From positions 1 through 39,547 of the forward strand of contig CAZOLZ010000015.1 of NCBI GenBank assembly GCA_964580965.1: 39,547 bases of DNA, read 5' to 3'. A program made the translations under genes and the position numbers. The stretch's first letter is position 1. Each line of letters begins with the position of its first letter. This DNA is from CAIUKX01 sp964580965 (GTDB lineage: Bacteria; Bacteroidota; Bacteroidia; Flavobacteriales_D; Crocinitomicaceae). Under the pieces are notes generated by a model that was given only the letters and a program-made list of their open reading frames with translations, had not been told where the DNA came from and did not search any database. Below are positions 8,515 through 16,876 of the stretch, in pieces.

Positions 8515-11325
8515 TTATAACTTTCTAGCTACTTCTACTTCTTCGAAAGCTTCAATATTATCTCCAACTTGAATTCCATCAAATTTATCTATATTCAAAC
8601 CACATTCGTATCCGTGTTTCACCTCTTTAACATCATCTTTAAAACGCTTTAGAGAACCTAATACACCTGTATGTATTACAATTCCATCTCTAATAATTCT
8701 AACTTTAGAACTACGCTTGAATAACCCTTGAGTAACAAAACATCCTGCAATAGTACCAACCTTGGTTATGTTAAATGTTTCTCTAATCTCAGCAACACCT
8801 ATAATTTGCTCTTCAATGTCTGGAGATAACATCCCCTCCATTGCAGCTTTGATTTCTTCAATAGCTTTGTAAATTACAGAATATAATCTGATGTCTATTT
8901 GTTCTTGATCTGCTAATCTTCTTGCAGCTTGAGAAGGTCTTACTTGGAAGCCAAGAATAATAGCATCTGAAGCAACAGCTAAATTGACATCAGCTTCTGA
9001 AATTGCTCCAACTCCTTTATGTACAATTCTTACTGCAATTTCATCTGTAGATAAGTTTTGTAATGAATCAGATAATGCTTCAATAGATCCATCAACGTCT
9101 CCTTTAACAATAATATTTAACTCCTTAAAGTCTCCAATTGCTAGACGTCGACCAATTTCATCAAGTGTAATATGTTTAGTCGTCCTTAACCCTTGTTCTC
9201 TATGAAGTTGTTCACGTTTAGTCGCAACGTTTTTAGCTTCTTTTTCATCTGTAAGAACATTAAACTTATCACCAGCACTTGGGGCGCCATTTATACCAAG
9301 AACTGATACTGGACGAGATGGCTCAGCCTCTTTAACTGCTTTTCCATGCTCATCGTGCATAGCTCGAACACGTCCATAGTATCTTCCAACTAGTATAATA
9401 TCTCCTACTCGCATCGTACCCGCTTCAACTAACATGTTAGTGACATAACCTTTCCCTTTATCTAATGAAGATTCAATAACAGTACCAACGGCACGCTTTT
9501 TAGGATTAGCCCTTAAATCTAATAGTTCAGCTTCTAACAATACTTTATCTATCAAAGCATCAATATTCAGGTTTTGTTTAGCAGAGATTTCTTGACACTG
9601 ATATTTACCTCCCCAATCTTCAACTAAGATATTCATTTGAGATAATTGCTCTTTTATTTTATCAGTGTTTGCTCCTGGTTTATCAATTTTATTGATAGCA
9701 AATACCATTGGTACACCTGCTGCTTGAGCATGTGAAATCGCTTCTTTCGTTTGAGGCATAACATCATCATCCGCTGCAACAATAATAATTGCAACATCAG
9801 TTACTTGAGCACCTCTGGCACGCATGGCCGTAAAGGCCTCGTGACCAGGAGTATCTAAAAATGTTAATTTACGACCATCTTTCAGTTGAAGAGAATATGC
9901 ACCAATATGTTGGGTAATACCTCCAGCCTCTCCAGCAGTAACATTGGCATTTCTGATTCTATCTAATAAAGATGTTTTACCATGATCAACATGACCCATT
10001 ACAGTAATAATAGGTGGTCTTGCAACTAAATCTCCTTCTTGATCTTCTTCAACTGTTATTGCGTCTTGTAATTCAGCACTAACAAACTCCGTTTCGAAAC
10101 CAAACTCTTCAGCAACAATTTGAATTGTCTCTGCATCTAAACGTTGATTAATAGAAGCGAAAATACCTAATGACATACAAGCAGAAATAACCTGAGTCGA
10201 TTGAACATTCATCATTGTAGCTAATTCAGAAACCGTAACGAATTCTGTTAACTTTAATACGCTTAATTGTTGTTGTTCTAACTCTTGTTCATCTATTCTC
10301 TTTTGAGTATTAGCCTCTCTTTTTAACCTTCTGTTTTTAGATGATTTTGATTTCCCTCCTTTATTAGATAATCTAGCTAAAGTATCTTTTATTTCTTTTT
10401 GAATATCTTTTTCATCGATTTCAGGTTTAACAAACTTCCCTTTGCCTCCTTGGTTTTTGTTGAAGTTTTTATTTCCTGATTTTTTATCATTGTTATTTGA
10501 TGACTGTTGATTTGCCGCTTTTACAGGGTCAATCTTCTTAATTCTTTTACGTTTCTTTCTTTCTCCTTGTTGATTATTTTCTGGTTTAGATTTTGCTTTA
10601 TCAACAGGTAAATCTATTTTCCCTAATACCGTCGGGCCTGAAAGTACTTTTCGCTCAACTCTAATAGTTTCAACTTTTTCAGGAGATTCTTGAGTTGGCT
10701 CCTCCTCTTTTTTAGGAGTTTCTGTAACCTCTTTTTTAATTTCTTTTTCTGGCTTTTCAACCTTAGGCTCTGCTTTTGGTTTACTTGCCTTTTTTGCTTT
10801 TGGTTCTTCCTTTTTAGGTTTTTCAACCTTCTTTTTGTCTGGTCTTGTTTTAGAATTAATTTTATCTAAGTCAATTTTTCCTACAACCTGAACTTGAACT
10901 TCGCCCTCACCAATTGTTTTAGATGTTGAAGCTTCTTCTTTTGATTCTTCAGTTTTTTCTTCCTTTTTTTCCGGAGTCACCTCTTTAGAAGCAGGAATAT
11001 CTGGAGCAGTATTTTTAATCTGTTCCAAAACAGAATGGTCTACTTCATCCTCGTCTAGTTCAACTTTTGTGTCTTCTTGCCTAGTGTCACGAATTGAAAT
11101 TGTTTCCCTTTTTTCACGTTTAACACTAGTCATTTTTGACTGTTCTTTTATTGTTTGATCAGCAGCAAACTCGTTCTGAAGCAATTGATAGTGCTCACTA
11201 TTCAGTTTTGCATTTGGGTTACTGTCAATATCGATACCTTTTGAATCTAAAAACTCAATTAAGGTTGATATCCCAACATTTAACTCTCCTGCTGCTTTTC
11301 CTAGTCTTATTGATTTTTCGGCCAT
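8515..11325 (-). CDS. infB: Translation initiation factor IF-2
   Basis: A 936-residue GTPase that brings initiator tRNA to the 30S subunit and promotes subunit joining. Residues 1-60 are the small N-terminal helical domain (IRLGKAAGELNVG). Residues 70-340 are a long Lys/Glu-rich, low-complexity linker. A second N-terminal helical domain around 355-400 precedes the G domain, with GHVDHGKTS near 443, DTPGHEAF and NKID. The C-terminal domains end with a typical FEEVEVARKL. It is the last gene of the rimP-nusA-infB operon, 61 bases after nusA, with an AAAGGA purine stretch about 11 bases before the ATG. A terminator follows at 8457-8490. Confidence 0.98.
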   Translation of the reverse strand: MAEKSIRLGKAAGELNVGISTLIEFLDSKGIDIDSNPNAKLNSEHYQLLQNEFAADQTIKEQSKMTSVKREKRETISIRDTRQEDTKVELDEDEVDHSVLEQIKNTAPDIPASKEVTPEKKEEKTEESKEEASTSKTIGEGEVQVQVVGKIDLDKINSKTRPDKKKVEKPKKEEPKAKKASKPKAEPKVEKPEKEIKKEVTETPKKEEEPTQESPEKVETIRVERKVLSGPTVLGKIDLPVDKAKSKPENNQQGERKKRKRIKKIDPVKAANQQSSNNNDKKSGNKNFNKNQGGKGKFVKPEIDEKDIQKEIKDTLARLSNKGGKSKSSKNRRLKREANTQKRIDEQELEQQQLSVLKLTEFVTVSELATMMNVQSTQVISACMSLGIFASINQRLDAETIQIVAEEFGFETEFVSAELQDAITVEEDQEGDLVARPPIITVMGHVDHGKTSLLDRIRNANVTAGEAGGITQHIGAYSLQLKDGRKLTFLDTPGHEAFTAMRARGAQVTDVAIIIVAADDDVMPQTKEAISHAQAAGVPMVFAINKIDKPGANTDKIKEQLSQMNILVEDWGGKYQCQEISAKQNLNIDALIDKVLLEAELLDLRANPKKRAVGTVIESSLDKGKGYVTNMLVEAGTMRVGDIILVGRYYGRVRAMHDEHGKAVKEAEPSRPVSVLGINGAPSAGDKFNVLTDEKEAKNVATKREQLHREQGLRTTKHITLDEIGRRLAIGDFKELNIIVKGDVDGSIEALSDSLQNLSTDEIAVRIVHKGVGAISEADVNLAVASDAIILGFQVRPSQAARRLADQEQIDIRLYSVIYKAIEEIKAAMEGMLSPDIEEQIIGVAEIRETFNITKVGTIAGCFVTQGLFKRSSKVRIIRDGIVIHTGVLGSLKRFKDDVKEVKHGYECGLNIDKFDGIQVGDNIEAFEEVEVARKL

Positions 11326-11386
11326 AAAATTATGCGTCCTTTTATTTATTTTCTAAATATATTACAAACTTCTTAAAAAAACTCAA

Positions 11387-12625
11387 TTAATTCTCAAATT
11401 CAGCTTTTAAAATTTTGAATACCTCGTCAACTGTAACTTCTTCTAGATCTGTTCTTCTTACTAAATCTTCGACACCTATTTCAAGTACTGATTTAGCTGT
11501 ATCACATCCGATTGCTTTCAATTCATCGATGATCCAACCTTCTATTTCATCTGCAAACTCTTCTAAATCAACATCCTCTACATCTACTTCACCTTCACGA
11601 TAAACATCTAATTCATAACCTGATAATCTACCAGCTAATTTAATATTATGCCCCCCTTTACCTATAGCTAATGAAACTTGATCTGGTTTTAAGTAGACTT
11701 TTGCTCTTTTTTCTTCTTCTGAAATTTCAACTGAAGTAATTTTAGCTGGAGACAATGCTCTTGTAATAAATAACTGTGGATTATTAGAGAAATTTATAAC
11801 GTCAATGTTTTCATTCTTTAATTCTCTTACAATACCATGAATTCTTGAACCTTTCATCCCAACACATGCACCAACTGGATCCACTCTGTCGTCATAAGAC
11901 TCAACAGCTACTTTTGCTCTTTCTCCCGGTTCTCTTACAATACGTTTGATTGTAATTAAGCCATCAAATACCTCAGGAACTTCTAATTCAAATAACCTTT
12001 CTAAAAATTCAGGAGCAGTTCTTGATAAAATAATAACAGGGTTACTATTTCTCATATCAACTTTTGCTACAACAGCTCTAACAGGCTCTCCTTTTTTGAA
12101 ATAATCAGAAGGTATTTGTTCAGATTTAGGCAAAAGCAACTCATTTCCTTCATCATCCAACACCATAATTTCTTTCTTCCAAACTTGGTATACTTCACCA
12201 GTAACAATCTCTCCAATTTTTTCTTTGTAAACTTTATAAAGATTATCTTTTTCTAATTCCATAATTCTGGAAATTAAATTTTGACGTAATGACAAAATAT
12301 TTCTTCTTCCAAAATCATTGAATTTAAATTCTTCTGTTAATTCTTCGCCAACTTCAAAGTCGGGTTCAATTTTAATAGCCTCTGAGTATGCAATCTCCGT
12401 ATTAGAGTCTTCCACTTCTCCATCAGCTACAATCTCCTTATTTACAAATATTTGAACATCTCCTTTATCAATATTTACAATAACATCAATATGCTCATCT
12501 GTGTTAAATTTCTTTTTCAACATCGCACGAAAAACATCTTCCAATACATGTTGCATCGTATTACGATCAATATTCTTTAACTCTTTAAACTCTAAAAATG
12601 ATTCAACTAATTCTGAACTATTCAT
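11387..12625 (-). CDS. nusA: Transcription termination/antitermination factor NusA
   Basis: A 412-residue RNA-polymerase-binding factor that modulates pausing, intrinsic termination and antitermination. The N-terminal polymerase-binding domain covers about 1-130, then an S1 domain (GEIVTGEVYQVWKKEIMVL) and two KH domains, with DPVGACVGMKGSRI and SLAIGKGGHNIKLAG as the signature loops. The C-terminal part from about 360 is a single acidic helix-hairpin-helix-like segment. The gene lies 11 bases after rimP and 61 before infB, the conserved bacterial order. NusA may regulate its own operon through the hairpin upstream of rimP. Confidence 0.97.
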   Translation of the reverse strand: MNSSELVESFLEFKELKNIDRNTMQHVLEDVFRAMLKKKFNTDEHIDVIVNIDKGDVQIFVNKEIVADGEVEDSNTEIAYSEAIKIEPDFEVGEELTEEFKFNDFGRRNILSLRQNLISRIMELEKDNLYKVYKEKIGEIVTGEVYQVWKKEIMVLDDEGNELLLPKSEQIPSDYFKKGEPVRAVVAKVDMRNSNPVIILSRTAPEFLERLFELEVPEVFDGLITIKRIVREPGERAKVAVESYDDRVDPVGACVGMKGSRIHGIVRELKNENIDVINFSNNPQLFITRALSPAKITSVEISEEEKRAKVYLKPDQVSLAIGKGGHNIKLAGRLSGYELDVYREGEVDVEDVDLEEFADEIEGWIIDELKAIGCDTAKSVLEIGVEDLVRRTDLEEVTVDEVFKILKAEFEN

Positions 12626-12636
12626 TTGCTATTCTT

Positions 12637-13104
12637 TTAAAACTTAATAACTATTTTTGTTTCACTAATATCTTCTTTCTTTAAATCAAGAACTTCGATT
12701 ACAGTAACCTTTTTCTTTCCTTCCTTAACTTTTTTTGTAAGTTCAACCTTCAATTCAGTCTCACTTACCTCAAGTAATTTACCTTCAATTTTTCCGCCTC
12801 CTTTAAGCGTAACTTCTACATCACGACCTATATTTTTCAAGAATTGTGGAAGCACCCTTAACGGCTTATCTAAACCTGCTGAAGAGACTTCAATTGCAAA
12901 ATCTTCTTCCTCACGATCTAAGTTATGTTCTACATTTCTAGAAACTGACATGCAATCGCTGATTGAGACCCCTCCTTCAGTTCTATCTATTTCAACTTTA
13001 ATTAAATTATTTTTTGAAATAGATATTTCTACCAAGAATAGACCTTTGTCTAATTCCTGAAAACGTTCTTCAATTAATGCTAATACTTTATCTTTACTAA
13101 TCAT
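12637..13104 (-). CDS. rimP: Ribosome maturation factor RimP
   Basis: A 155-residue 30S assembly factor. The N-terminal alpha-beta domain contains EISISKNNLIKVEIDRTEGGVSISDCMSVSRNVE, followed by the conserved FAIEVSSAGLDKPL segment. The C-terminal SH3-like barrel covers about 85-155 (VTLKGGGKIEGKLLEVSE). It is the first gene of the rimP-nusA-infB operon. The ATG lies only 7 bases beyond the T run of a strong hairpin (13111-13135), so transcription or translation of the whole operon is probably regulated there. Confidence 0.95.
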   Translation of the reverse strand: MISKDKVLALIEERFQELDKGLFLVEISISKNNLIKVEIDRTEGGVSISDCMSVSRNVEHNLDREEEDFAIEVSSAGLDKPLRVLPQFLKNIGRDVEVTLKGGGKIEGKLLEVSETELKVELTKKVKEGKKKVTVIEVLDLKKEDISETKIVIKF

Positions 13105-13110
13105 ATGTAT

Positions 13111-13135
13111 AAAAAGAGGGGACTTACGCCCCCTC
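13111..13135 (-). terminator. Attenuator-like intrinsic terminator in the rimP leader
   Basis: Read on the minus strand, GAGGGGGC (13135-13128) pairs with GTCCCCTC (13123-13116). This gives an 8-bp stem with one G-U pair, capped by GTAA, a GNRA tetraloop. Five T residues follow directly (13115-13111). It has full intrinsic-terminator architecture but lies upstream of the operon, 7 bases before the rimP ATG. The next gene upstream is divergent, so there is no incoming transcript to stop other than the operon's own. Confidence 0.82.
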
Positions 13136-13163
13136 AGTACTTAGTATATTTAATAAACTTTGA

Positions 13164-13171
13164 CAAAAGTA
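13164..13171 (-). promoter_or_regulatory. Probable -7 box of the rimP-nusA-infB promoter
   Basis: TACTTTTG on the minus strand (13171-13164) is an exact TAnnTTTG match, about 60 bases upstream of the rimP ATG. It would place the transcript start about 20-25 bases before the attenuator hairpin. No convincing TTG -33 element is visible. Confidence 0.5.
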
Positions 13172-13252
13172 ATACTTTTTTTTTAATAATAATATGTTAT
13201 TATTGAATTTATTATAAGACCTTTGTATTTTAATGAGTAGAAAGCTAAGAAA

Positions 13253-13834
13253 ATGCTAGTAGAAATTGGAAATAAAATTGTCTCAACACAATTGTTTGAA
13301 AGAAAATTTGTTTGCGACTTAAATACTTGTAAAGGAGCTTGCTGCATTGAAGGTGATGCCGGAGCACCTTTAACAGATTTAGAAATCAATATTTTAGAAG
13401 AGGAATTAGATCATATCAAACCTTTTATGCGAGAAGTAGGCATAAAAGCAGTAGAAGAAAGTGGTGTGTTTTATATTGATCAAGAAAATGAAACAGCTAC
13501 AACATTAGTAAACAAAAAGGAGTGTGCATTTGTTTTTTTTGACGAAAAAGGCATTACAAAATGTGCTATTGAAGCTGCAAACAAAGCTAAAAAGACTACT
13601 TTTAAAAAGCCTATATCTTGCCACTTGTACCCTATACGAGTAAAACATTTCGATAACTTTACTGCTTTAAATTACAATCAATGGGACATTTGTGAATCAG
13701 CATGTGATTGTGGAGAAAAGCTAAATGTACCAGTATATAAATTCTTAAAAGAACCCTTAACCAGAGCTTTTGGAGAAGCATTTTTTAACGAATTAGAAAT
13801 CGTTAATGAAGAAGTAAATAAAGAAAGAGATTAA
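13253..13834 (+). CDS. Cysteine-rich DUF3109 family protein
   Basis: A 193-residue cytoplasmic protein with the DUF3109 signature. The N-terminal cluster C21-x4-C26-x3-C30-C31 (CDLNTCKGACC) resembles the CxxxCxxCC metal-binding motif of YkgJ-type proteins. More cysteines follow at KKECAF, ITKCAIE, ISCHLYPIR and DICESACDCG. Such an arrangement suggests a zinc or iron-sulfur site; the function is unknown. It is divergent from rimP and lies 11 bases before the SCO-family gene, so they are likely co-transcribed. A near match to the -7 box (GACCTTTG, one mismatch) lies about 20 bases upstream. Confidence 0.88.
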   Translation: MLVEIGNKIVSTQLFERKFVCDLNTCKGACCIEGDAGAPLTDLEINILEEELDHIKPFMREVGIKAVEESGVFYIDQENETATTLVNKKECAFVFFDEKGITKCAIEAANKAKKTTFKKPISCHLYPIRVKHFDNFTALNYNQWDICESACDCGEKLNVPVYKFLKEPLTRAFGEAFFNELEIVNEEVNKERD

Positions 13835-13845
13835 GTAAATATAAG

Positions 13846-14505
13846 ATGAAAAGAATAATTATTTTAATTTCAATTGCTTTTATAGGATCTATCATTGGAT
13901 ATTTGATATCTGTAAACAAAACTAAACCTTTACCAATTATCAATCCAATAGATGTTGTTGAAGAAATGGTAGACTCTTCAATGCTTCGAATAGGTTACGG
14001 ACATACAATCGGTGACTTCAGTTTTGAAAACCAAAACAAAATCAAAATTTCTCAAAAAGATGTTGAAAATAAAATTTATGTTGTAGAGTATTTTTTTACA
14101 ACTTGTCCTACTATATGTCCAAAAATGAATATCCAAATGCAACGTGTTCAAAAAGCTTTTCAAGGGAATGATGATTTTAAAATTTTAAGTTTCACCGTTG
14201 ATCCTGAAGTTGACAACGTTGAACAATTGAAGCAGTACGCTTTAAGCCATGAAGCAGATGATAATCAATGGTATTTTTTAACTGGACCAAAAAAAGACTT
14301 ATATCATTTAGCGAGAACATCATTTTTTATCTTAAAACCAGCTGAAGCGCAAAATTTAGGCGATGCTGGGAGTGATTTCATTCACACAAATAATTTTGTA
14401 CTTATTGATCGTGAAAAAAGAATTAGAGGTTACTATGATGGAACTTCAGAAAAAGAAGTTAGCCAATTAATTACAGACATTGAATTACTACTTAGTGAAA
14501 AATAA
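13846..14505 (+). CDS. SCO1/SenC family copper/thiol protein
   Basis: A 219-residue membrane-anchored thioredoxin-fold protein. An N-terminal helix (residues 3-22) anchors it, with the soluble domain in the periplasm. The copper and redox residues are present: C87 and C91 in CPTICP and H180 in FIHTNNFVLID. SCO proteins help assemble the CuA centre of cytochrome c oxidase or act as thiol oxidoreductases. No oxidase gene lies in this window, so which role applies is open. It follows the DUF3109 gene by 11 bases and precedes a bacilliredoxin gene by 84 bases. Confidence 0.92.
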   Translation: MKRIIILISIAFIGSIIGYLISVNKTKPLPIINPIDVVEEMVDSSMLRIGYGHTIGDFSFENQNKIKISQKDVENKIYVVEYFFTTCPTICPKMNIQMQRVQKAFQGNDDFKILSFTVDPEVDNVEQLKQYALSHEADDNQWYFLTGPKKDLYHLARTSFFILKPAEAQNLGDAGSDFIHTNNFVLIDREKRIRGYYDGTSEKEVSQLITDIELLLSEK

Positions 14506-14589
14506 TTTATAATTTTTCTTGATCACAATGGTTCTAAACAATAACATTTATTAATTTTATCAAATATAAATTAAAAGAATTCAAGAGAT

Positions 14590-15003
14590 ATGTATCCAGA
14601 ACATTTAGTAAAACCAATGAAAGAAGACTTAACAAGTGTTGGGTTTAAAGAGTTACTATCAGCTAATGATGTTGACGAAACAATTAAAAATTCGGAAGGA
14701 ACATTGTTAATTGTAGTTAATTCTGTTTGTGGATGTGCGGCAGGAAATATGAGGCCAGGCGTAAAACTATCGCTAAATAATGATAAAAAACCAAATGAGC
14801 TTACTACAGTTTTTGCAGGTGTTGATAAAGATGCGGTTGATCAAGCTAGAAAATATTTCTTACCTTATCCTCCATCATCACCTTCAATAGCTTTATTCAA
14901 AGGTGGTAAACTCGTTCACTTTTTGGAAAGACATCATATTGAGGGAGGTTCTGCTTTAATGATTGCTGAAAATCTTAATGAAGCATATAACGAGTTTTGT
15001 TAA
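14590..15003 (+). CDS. Bacilliredoxin BrxA/BrxB family protein
   Basis: A 137-residue thioredoxin-fold protein with the diagnostic CGC active site (C47-G-C49 in NSVCGCAAG) and PSSPSIALFKGGKLVHFLERHHIEG, the usual second half of the YphP/YqiW family. In Bacillus these proteins remove bacillithiol from oxidised proteins; whether this organism makes bacillithiol cannot be seen here. A third cysteine is the last residue. Third in a co-directional run with the DUF3109 and SCO genes. A small inverted repeat (TTGAATC/GATTCAA, 15005-15021) follows the stop but has no T run. Confidence 0.93.
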   Translation: MYPEHLVKPMKEDLTSVGFKELLSANDVDETIKNSEGTLLIVVNSVCGCAAGNMRPGVKLSLNNDKKPNELTTVFAGVDKDAVDQARKYFLPYPPSSPSIALFKGGKLVHFLERHHIEGGSALMIAENLNEAYNEFC

Positions 15004-15046
15004 CTTGAATCTTTGATTCAAAAAATCAACATTATTTAGTCAACTA

Positions 15047-15075
15047 TTGATTAATTAAAAAAAATGTTATATTTG
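15047..15075 (+). promoter_or_regulatory. Bacteroidetes-type promoter for the secreted protein at 15131
   Basis: TATATTTG at 15068-15075 is an exact TAnnTTTG match. TTG at 15047-15049 lies 18 bases upstream, the usual spacing for the -33 element. This leaves a leader of roughly 50 bases. Confidence 0.6.
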
Positions 15076-15130
15076 CTAACAAAATTTGTTTGACATAAGT
15101 TTTTAATTGCAATTAACACAAAGGAATTAA

Positions 15131-15928
15131 ATGAGATATACACTTACTATACTGATTTTTAGTCTGATAAGCACATTTTCACATGCAGCTTTATCTATTG
15201 AAGGTAGTTATCAAGGTAAAAACTTGTATGTCCAAAACCCAATGGATGATGATGGATTCGGTTACTGCGCTACTAAAGTCACTGTGAACGGAGATATTAT
15301 GCCTGGGGGAACTAACATGGGAGCATTTGAAATTGATTTTTCTTTATTTAATATAGCTATTGGTGAACCTGTATTTATAGTTATCGAACACAACGATGCT
15401 TGTAAACCTAAAATATTAAATCCTGAGGTTCTCTTACCAAGAAGTACTTTTAAGGTCACTTCGATTAGTGTTAACAACAACGGAATGTTAACTTGGCAAA
15501 CTACCGACGAGAGAGGTAAATTACCATACATTATTGAACAATACAGATGGAATAAGTGGGTAAACATTGGAGAGGTTCAAGGTAAAGGTAATATCGCTTC
15601 TAACGTGTATGAGTTTCAAATAGTACCTCATTCTGGTATAAATAAAGTTAGAGCGGTTCAAATTGATCATTCAGGAGCTAAAAGAACTTCTGATGAAGTA
15701 ACTTTTGACTCAAGTATTGGCGAAGTCACTAAAAGTCCTACAAAAGTTAAAAACATTATTAATTTCTCTACTGACGGAAAACCTGTTGAAACAAGGTATG
15801 AAATTTTCGATGCTTACGGAAGTATCGTTAAAAAAGGTGTTGGAAGTTTTGTTAACTGCGAGAACCTTATCAAAGGAATTTATTATATTAACTATGATAA
15901 TACGAATGAGAAATTCATCAAAAGTTAA
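15131..15928 (+). CDS. Secreted protein with T9SS-like C-terminal domain
   Basis: A 265-residue exported protein with a signal peptide cut near residue 19 (STFSHA). The mature part is beta-rich with two cysteines near the N-terminus (FGYCATKV and NDACKP). A fibronectin-like stretch around 110-195 (GMLTWQTTDERGKLPYIIEQYRW) follows. The last 70 residues (YEIFDAYGSIVKKG, then GIYYINYDN) resemble a T9SS type A sorting signal, though the usual PNP motif is missing. No enzymatic motif. It has its own promoter upstream and a strong terminator immediately after, so it is probably a single-gene unit. Confidence 0.72.
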   Translation: MRYTLTILIFSLISTFSHAALSIEGSYQGKNLYVQNPMDDDGFGYCATKVTVNGDIMPGGTNMGAFEIDFSLFNIAIGEPVFIVIEHNDACKPKILNPEVLLPRSTFKVTSISVNNNGMLTWQTTDERGKLPYIIEQYRWNKWVNIGEVQGKGNIASNVYEFQIVPHSGINKVRAVQIDHSGAKRTSDEVTFDSSIGEVTKSPTKVKNIINFSTDGKPVETRYEIFDAYGSIVKKGVGSFVNCENLIKGIYYINYDNTNEKFIKS

Positions 15929-15947
15929 TTTATTTTAATATTTACTT

Positions 15948-15976
15948 AAACCCTGAATGTTATTCAGGGTTTTTTT
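15948..15976 (+). terminator. Intrinsic terminator after the secreted-protein gene, before mce
   Basis: Arms AAACCCTGAAT (15948-15958) and ATTCAGGGTTT (15962-15972) form an 11-bp stem with a 3-base loop, followed by T7 (15970-15976). It ends 12 bases before the methylmalonyl-CoA epimerase start at 15989. Confidence 0.9.
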
Positions 15977-15988
15977 ATGCCCTATTTT

Positions 15989-16393
15989 ATGATAAAAAAA
16001 ATTGAACACCTTGGAATTGCTGTAGAAAATATTGCCGCATCAACTAAAATATACGAAAAGCTTCTAGGGACTGAATGTTACAAACTTGAGGAAGTGGAAT
16101 CTGAAGGTGTAAAAACGGCATTTTTTCAAATTGGAGAAACTAAAATTGAACTTTTAGAAGCAACTAATGAAAACTCAGCAATAGCTAAGTTTTTATCAAA
16201 AAAAGGGAAAGGTATTCATCATATTGCCTTTGATACAGATAACATTGAAGGAGAAATTGAGCGTCTCAAGAAAGAAGGTTTTGAGTTAATTCATCAAACT
16301 CCAAAAAATGGTGCAGATAATAAAATCATAGCATTTTTACACCCAAAATCTACTGATAGTATCTTAGTTGAATTGTGTCAAGAAAAATATTAA
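15989..16393 (+). CDS. mce: Methylmalonyl-CoA epimerase
   Basis: A 134-residue vicinal-oxygen-chelate enzyme that interconverts (R)- and (S)-methylmalonyl-CoA in propionate metabolism. Visible metal ligands are H7 (KIEHLGIAV), E54 (KIELLEA), the HH pair at 77-78 (GIHHIAFDT) and E129 (ILVELCQ). I choose the second ATG (15989), where MIKKIEHLGIAVEN matches family starts. The first, at 15977, lies directly against the T run of the upstream terminator. No promoter box is visible after that terminator, so the gene may depend on read-through. Its stop overlaps the convergent deaminase stop by four bases. Confidence 0.94.
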   Translation: MIKKIEHLGIAVENIAASTKIYEKLLGTECYKLEEVESEGVKTAFFQIGETKIELLEATNENSAIAKFLSKKGKGIHHIAFDTDNIEGEIERLKKEGFELIHQTPKNGADNKIIAFLHPKSTDSILVELCQEKY

Positions 16394-16836
16394 TTACGTT
16401 TTGTTGAGAAAAAAAGTTGTAATAACTCCTTACATTCTTTTTCCATAACTCCATTAACTAACAATGTTTTAGGATGATATAAAGAACTACTATGTCTACC
16501 TGCACCTCTTTTATCATCTCTTGCCCCAAAAACAATTTTATCAATTTGCGACCAATAAAGTGCCCCCGCACACATGACACAAGGTTCTAAAGTTACATAA
16601 AGTGTACAGCCTGATAAATATTTTCCTCCCAAATATTCAGAAGCAGCAGTAATTGCTTGAGTTTCAGCGTGAGCTGTAACATCCCTAAGTTTTTCTGTAA
16701 GGTTATGTGCTCTAGCTATTACCTGATTGTTAGCTACAATAACTGCTCCAACTGGAACTTCCCCCTCAGAAAAAGCCTTTTCTGCTTCTAAGTACGCTTG
16801 TCGCATAAAATATTCATCGTTGTATGGACTTATCAT
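16390..16836 (-). CDS. TadA-type nucleoside/tRNA adenosine deaminase
   Basis: A 148-residue cytidine-deaminase-fold enzyme. Zinc ligands H56 (AHAE, with catalytic E58) and C86/C89 (EPCVMC) are present. The surroundings, VPVGAVIV, TLYVTLEPCVMCAGAL and VFGARDDKRGAGRH, fit TadA, which makes inosine at the wobble position of tRNA-Arg, better than guanine deaminase. The assignment to tRNA is by family resemblance. Convergent with mce and sharing a TTAA stop overlap; divergent from the LD-carboxypeptidase. Confidence 0.9.
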   Translation of the reverse strand: MISPYNDEYFMRQAYLEAEKAFSEGEVPVGAVIVANNQVIARAHNLTEKLRDVTAHAETQAITAASEYLGGKYLSGCTLYVTLEPCVMCAGALYWSQIDKIVFGARDDKRGAGRHSSSLYHPKTLLVNGVMEKECKELLQLFFSTKRN

Positions 16837-16876
16837 AAACCAAAAATAATTAATTTTAAAATAAATAAAAGTTATA

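Noticed and set aside
10623..10826. Lysine-rich minus-strand frame
   Set aside because: It is a frame shadow of the Lys/Glu-rich linker of IF-2, produced by codon composition.
15005..15021. Terminator after the bacilliredoxin gene
   Set aside because: The inverted repeat has a 7-bp stem and 3-base loop but no T run follows on the plus strand.
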